NCBI RefSeq assembly: GCF_010550245.1
Contig: NZ_JAAGLU010000005.1
Span: 1-64,000 of the forward strand
Direction: 5' to 3'
Source of the DNA: Streptomyces sp. SID12501
Lineage (GTDB): Bacteria; Actinomycetota; Actinomycetes; Streptomycetales; Streptomycetaceae
DNA: 64,000 nucleotides
A program made the translations under genes and the position numbers. This document shows, piece by piece, positions 61,047-64,000 of this stretch. The notes below the pieces were generated by a model. That model saw only the letters and a list, made by a program, of their open reading frames with translations. It made no database searches and had not been told where the DNA came from. How positions within the stretch are numbered: the stretch's first letter is position 1; every line of letters begins with the position of its first letter.

Positions 61047-62168
61047 ATGTCTGTTTCCCCGGGTCTTCTGCTGCGCCGTGCGATGGTGGGCGTCTTTGCC
61101 CTCGCCGCGATCTGGACTCCGGGAGGTACGGCGACCGCCGCGCCGCCCGTCGGCCAGGAGCCCGGCAAGGAGTCGGCGCGCCTCGCGTTCACCCAGCGGT
61201 ATCGCGCTCTCCAGCACGGCGGGATCGTCCGCGCGGCCAACGCGTCCATCAGCTGCCGCGCCGCCCTCGGGACCTGCGCGGGCATCCGCAGGGGCGAGAG
61301 CCTCGTGACGGGAACGGGCGGCGCCAGGGCGGCGGTCAACGGCGACCTGGACATGTTCTACGTCGATGTCGACAGCGACCCGAACACGTACAACTCCAGC
61401 CGCGCGGAAGTCCGGGTGCCGCAGGGCGGCAAGGTCTCCTACGCGCGGCTGTACTGGGGCGGCAACCTCAAGGTCGGGGAGCAGAAGCCGCCGAAGGACA
61501 ACGGGCGGGTGCTGATCGCCGAGCCCGGCGGCCAGTACAAGGAGCTGCTCGCGGACTCGGTCGTCGGGCACCGGGTGGCGCACGGCGCCGACGCGTTCCA
61601 GGCCTCCGCCGATGTCACCGAGCTGGTCCGGGACAGCGGTTCGGGGCTGTACACGGTCGCGCAGGTCAATGTGGCGATGGGGAAGTCGGCCGCCGGGGCG
61701 TGGGGCGGCTGGACGCTGGTCGTGGCGTACGAGAACGCGGCGGAGCCGCTGCGGCACCTCGTCGTGTGGGACGGATTCGACGCGCTGGGGGACCGGAAGG
61801 GTGACGGCACGTTGGTCCGGTTGGCCGAACTGAAGTTCCCGGCGGGCGCGAACGGGCGCGCGGGCCTGGTCGCCTACAACGGGGACCGCGGCAGCGCCGG
61901 CGACTCCCTGACGGTGTCCGCCGCAGGGCGTACGACAGCGCTGGGAGACGCGGCCAACCCCCTCGACGACGTGCTGAATTCCACGATCGCCGGCGCCGTC
62001 TCGGAGCGTGTTCCGGCGTACGCGAACACCCTCGGCTACGACTCCGACGTGTTCGAACTGGGTACGGCGCTACGGCGCGGCGGTGACCAGCTGGCCTTCC
62101 GGCTCGTTTGCCACCGGGACGCGGCGTGGGCGGGCGCACTTTTTGTGGCCGTCGACGCCCGGCAGTAG
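61047..62168 (+). CDS. secreted DUF3344-like protein
   Basis: This 373-aa protein has an N-terminal signal (LLLRRAMVGVFALAAIWTPG, cleavage near TATAAPP) and a long beta-rich domain: DMFYVDVDSDPNTYNSS, ARLYWGGNLKVG, SGLYTVAQVNVAMGKSAAGAWGGWTLVVAYENA, RHLVVWDGFDAL. This pattern fits the DUF3344 adhesin-like fold. It may sit at the cell surface. ATG 61047 has AAGGGC weakly upstream; an in-frame start at 60864 would not give a signal peptide. A GT4 gene follows after 45 bp. Confidence 0.75.
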   Translation: MSVSPGLLLRRAMVGVFALAAIWTPGGTATAAPPVGQEPGKESARLAFTQRYRALQHGGIVRAANASISCRAALGTCAGIRRGESLVTGTGGARAAVNGDLDMFYVDVDSDPNTYNSSRAEVRVPQGGKVSYARLYWGGNLKVGEQKPPKDNGRVLIAEPGGQYKELLADSVVGHRVAHGADAFQASADVTELVRDSGSGLYTVAQVNVAMGKSAAGAWGGWTLVVAYENAAEPLRHLVVWDGFDALGDRKGDGTLVRLAELKFPAGANGRAGLVAYNGDRGSAGDSLTVSAAGRTTALGDAANPLDDVLNSTIAGAVSERVPAYANTLGYDSDVFELGTALRRGGDQLAFRLVCHRDAAWAGALFVAVDARQ

Positions 62169-62213
62169 CCGAGGTGCGTCCGGCACCGCCACCCGTGAGC
62201 GAGGAAACCGCGC

Positions 62214-63395
62214 ATGCAACTGATCGCACCGGACCCCGGGCCACGGGTCCTGCACGTCACCCAGCCGGTGGACGGCGGGGCGCCCCGGGTCGTGACGGAC
62301 CTGGCACGGGCCCAGCTCGCCGCCGGTCTGCACGTCACGGTCGCCTGCCCGGACGGCGGTGACCTCGCCGCGCGACTGCGGGCGCTCGGCGCCGACGTAC
62401 ACCCCTGGCACGCGACCCGCTCGCCGGGACCCTCGCTCGTCGGGGAGGTGCGGCGGCTTCGGCGGGTGGTCGGGGCGGTGCGGCCTGACGTCGTGCACGC
62501 GCACAGCGCGAAGGCCGGACTCGCCGCCCGGCTGGCGGTACGGGGGCGAGTGGCGACAGTGTTCCAGCCGCACGCCTGGTCGTTCGAGGCGGTCGGCGGC
62601 CCCACCGCCGCGCTGGCGCTCAAGTGGGAGCGGTGGGGCGCGCGTTGGGCCTCCCGGGTGGTGTGCGTGAGCGACGCCGAACGGGCGACCGGGGTGCGCG
62701 CCGGGATCGCCGGTCAGTGGCGGGTGATCCCGAACGGGATCGACACCGAGCGCTTCCGCCCGGCTCCCGTGGACTCCGTACGGGCCGGGATTCCGCTGCT
62801 CGCGGGGGTCGATCCGGCCGCCCCGCTGGTCGTGTGCGTGGGGCGGCTGTGCCGGCAGAAGGGGCAGGACGTGCTGCTCCGGGCGTGGGACGAGATCGCG
62901 CGGCGGGTGCCGGGGGCACGGCTGGTGCTCGTCGGTGACGGTCCGGAAGACCGGCGGCTGCGGGATCTCGCCCCCGACTCCGTGCTGTTCGCGGGGGCGG
63001 TCACCGATGCCGTCCCCTGGTACCGGGCGGCCGATCTGGTCGTCCTGCCCTCGCGGTGGGAGGGCATGGCGCTGGCGCCGCTGGAGGCGATGGGCTGCGG
63101 GCGGCCGGTGGTCGTCACCGACGTGGACGGCGGACGCGAGTCCCTGCCCGCCGCTCTCGCCCCGCGCTGTCTGGTGCCGGCCGAGAACCCGGCCGCGCTG
63201 GCCGGAACCGTCTCCGAACTGCTGCTCGACCCCCTGCTGCGTGAGTCGCTGGGGCAACTGGGGCGTCGGCACGTCCTGTCCGCGCACGACGTACGGCACT
63301 CCGCCGAGGCCGTCGCGGGCGTGTACCGCGAGCTGATCACCGCGCACGCCGTGCGGCCCGTGCGCGCCGAGTACAGGGAGTCCATCCACTCGTGA
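62214..63395 (+). CDS. GT4-family glycosyltransferase
   Basis: This 393-aa cytoplasmic or membrane-peripheral enzyme has the GT-B fold. The N-terminal half has RVLHVTQPVDGGAPRVVTDL and DVVHAHSAKAGLAARLA. The C-terminal half has VVCVGRLCRQKGQDVLLRA, LVLVGDGPEDRRLRDLA, and the E-x7-E motif near WEGMALAPLEAMGCGRPVVVT. It probably adds a sugar to a lipid-linked exopolysaccharide unit with the next gene product. Confidence 0.9.
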   Translation: MQLIAPDPGPRVLHVTQPVDGGAPRVVTDLARAQLAAGLHVTVACPDGGDLAARLRALGADVHPWHATRSPGPSLVGEVRRLRRVVGAVRPDVVHAHSAKAGLAARLAVRGRVATVFQPHAWSFEAVGGPTAALALKWERWGARWASRVVCVSDAERATGVRAGIAGQWRVIPNGIDTERFRPAPVDSVRAGIPLLAGVDPAAPLVVCVGRLCRQKGQDVLLRAWDEIARRVPGARLVLVGDGPEDRRLRDLAPDSVLFAGAVTDAVPWYRAADLVVLPSRWEGMALAPLEAMGCGRPVVVTDVDGGRESLPAALAPRCLVPAENPAALAGTVSELLLDPLLRESLGQLGRRHVLSAHDVRHSAEAVAGVYRELITAHAVRPVRAEYRESIHS

Positions 63396-64000
63396 CTGCG
63401 GAAAGTACCGTCCCCTCCCCCGGCGGAGGGCCTCGGGAGCACGGATTCTCATCAGTGTCGGCCGTCTCGGTCATCCCGCGCCGCGGGTCGGCGGGCGGCT
63501 TCAGATTCCCGGCCGGGCGGCGCCCCGCGCCCCGGCCGGCCTCCCCGCTGCCACTGCTCGCCGTCGACAGCAGCGCCGCCCTGCTCGGCGCCCTGGCACT
63601 GGCCGAGCCCCAGCGCCACCCCGTTCTCGTCGGCGCGCTGCTGCTCGGTGTGGTCGTGCTGAACACGCGCGCCTCGCTCTACCGGCCCGATTCCGTGCCC
63701 GCGTTCCTCGACGAACTGCCCGCCGTCTGCGGCCGGATCGCGATGGGCTGGCTGGCTCTGGCCGCCGTGATCGGGGCGTACGCGTCCGCCGACGCGCTGT
63801 CCGCGCGGACCCTCGTACTGGGCTTCGCGGTACAGGCGGCGGCGAGTGCGGCGGGCCGAGCGACCGTCCACTGGCGGCGGCGCCGGGCGCTGCTGCGCCG
63901 CCCGCACACGGCCCTCGTCATCGGCCCGGCCGGCACCGCCCGGCGCGTGGCCGCCGCGTTCCTGCGCCATCCGGCGTGCGGGGTACGGCCGGTGGGGCTC
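63392..64000 (+). CDS. membrane sugar transferase, N-terminal part (runs off the window)
   Basis: The first 203 residues are visible. The GTG overlaps the glycosyltransferase stop (GTGA). An unstructured N-terminus leads into four hydrophobic segments (LLAVDSSAALLGALAL, VLVGALLLGVVVLN, AMGWLALAAVIGAYA, LVLGFAVQAAASAA). The soluble region TALVIGPAGTARRVAAAFLR resembles the CoA-binding-like middle domain of polyprenyl-phosphate hexose-1-phosphate transferases. The catalytic C-terminus lies outside the window, so the call rests on this pattern and on the adjacent GT4 gene. Confidence 0.75.
   Translation, partial: MTAESTVPSPGGGPREHGFSSVSAVSVIPRRGSAGGFRFPAGRRPAPRPASPLPLLAVDSSAALLGALALAEPQRHPVLVGALLLGVVVLNTRASLYRPDSVPAFLDELPAVCGRIAMGWLALAAVIGAYASADALSARTLVLGFAVQAAASAAGRATVHWRRRRALLRRPHTALVIGPAGTARRVAAAFLRHPACGVRPVGL

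Overview
The window is high-GC actinomycete chromosome and almost certainly Streptomyces. It carries chaplins, a tyrosinase/MelC1 pair, a cvn conservon with a CYP157-like P450, two division-associated dynamin-like GTPases next to a second SSB, mycothiol-dependent formaldehyde dehydrogenase, Tat-secreted hydrolases, and frequent GTG starts with GTGA/ATGA overlaps. From memory, the outer genes (ssb, dyn pair, tRNA-Arg at the left; chaplin, tyrosinase, chaplin at the right) resemble the S. coelicolor SCO2683-SCO2707 neighbourhood. No alignment could be run.

Layout. 1-5135: ssbB-like gene, dynB/dynA-like GTPases and tRNA-Arg(TCT). 5136-9910: a small accessory segment bounded by the tRNA 3' half and a 23-bp direct repeat of it. 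It holds an exonuclease-BRCT-TerD fusion, an ATP-grasp enzyme, an IS630/GntR remnant and small hypotheticals. 10135-17152: four Tat-exported carbohydrate-active enzymes in one operon (GH115, PL7-like lyase, heparin-lyase-I-like lyase, GH95-like). 17390-41618: a choline/glycine-betaine catabolic region. It encodes sarcosine oxidase (with a delta-alpha fusion), dimethylglycine dehydrogenase, a glycine-betaine ABC importer, betaine aldehyde dehydrogenase, formyl-THF deformylase (purU), a TerD protein, an MTHFR-like protein, choline dehydrogenase, an IclR regulator, a Rieske monooxygenase with ferredoxin and reductase, and mycothiol-dependent formaldehyde detoxification. 41897-50600: Lrp regulator/MFS pair, fused isobutyryl-CoA mutase, dienoyl-CoA reductase and PadR regulator. 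50704-54780: conservon cvnABCDE. 55127-61046: chaplins, tyrosinase pair and several small secreted proteins. 61047-64000: DUF3344-like secreted protein, GT4 glycosyltransferase and the start of a membrane sugar transferase.

How they work together. Imported betaine, or choline oxidised by BetA and BetB, is demethylated stepwise (Rieske system, DMG dehydrogenase, sarcosine oxidase) to glycine. The one-carbon units are handled by PurU, the MTHFR-like protein and the mycothiol formaldehyde dehydrogenase. The most notable regulatory signal is a degenerate 17-bp inverted repeat (GTTGC-N7-GCAAC type). It occurs as a tandem pair with an exact 19-bp period in front of every transcription unit of this pathway, including the divergent promoter of the IclR gene itself. 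I infer that it is the operator of that IclR protein, which would define a compact, self-contained regulon.
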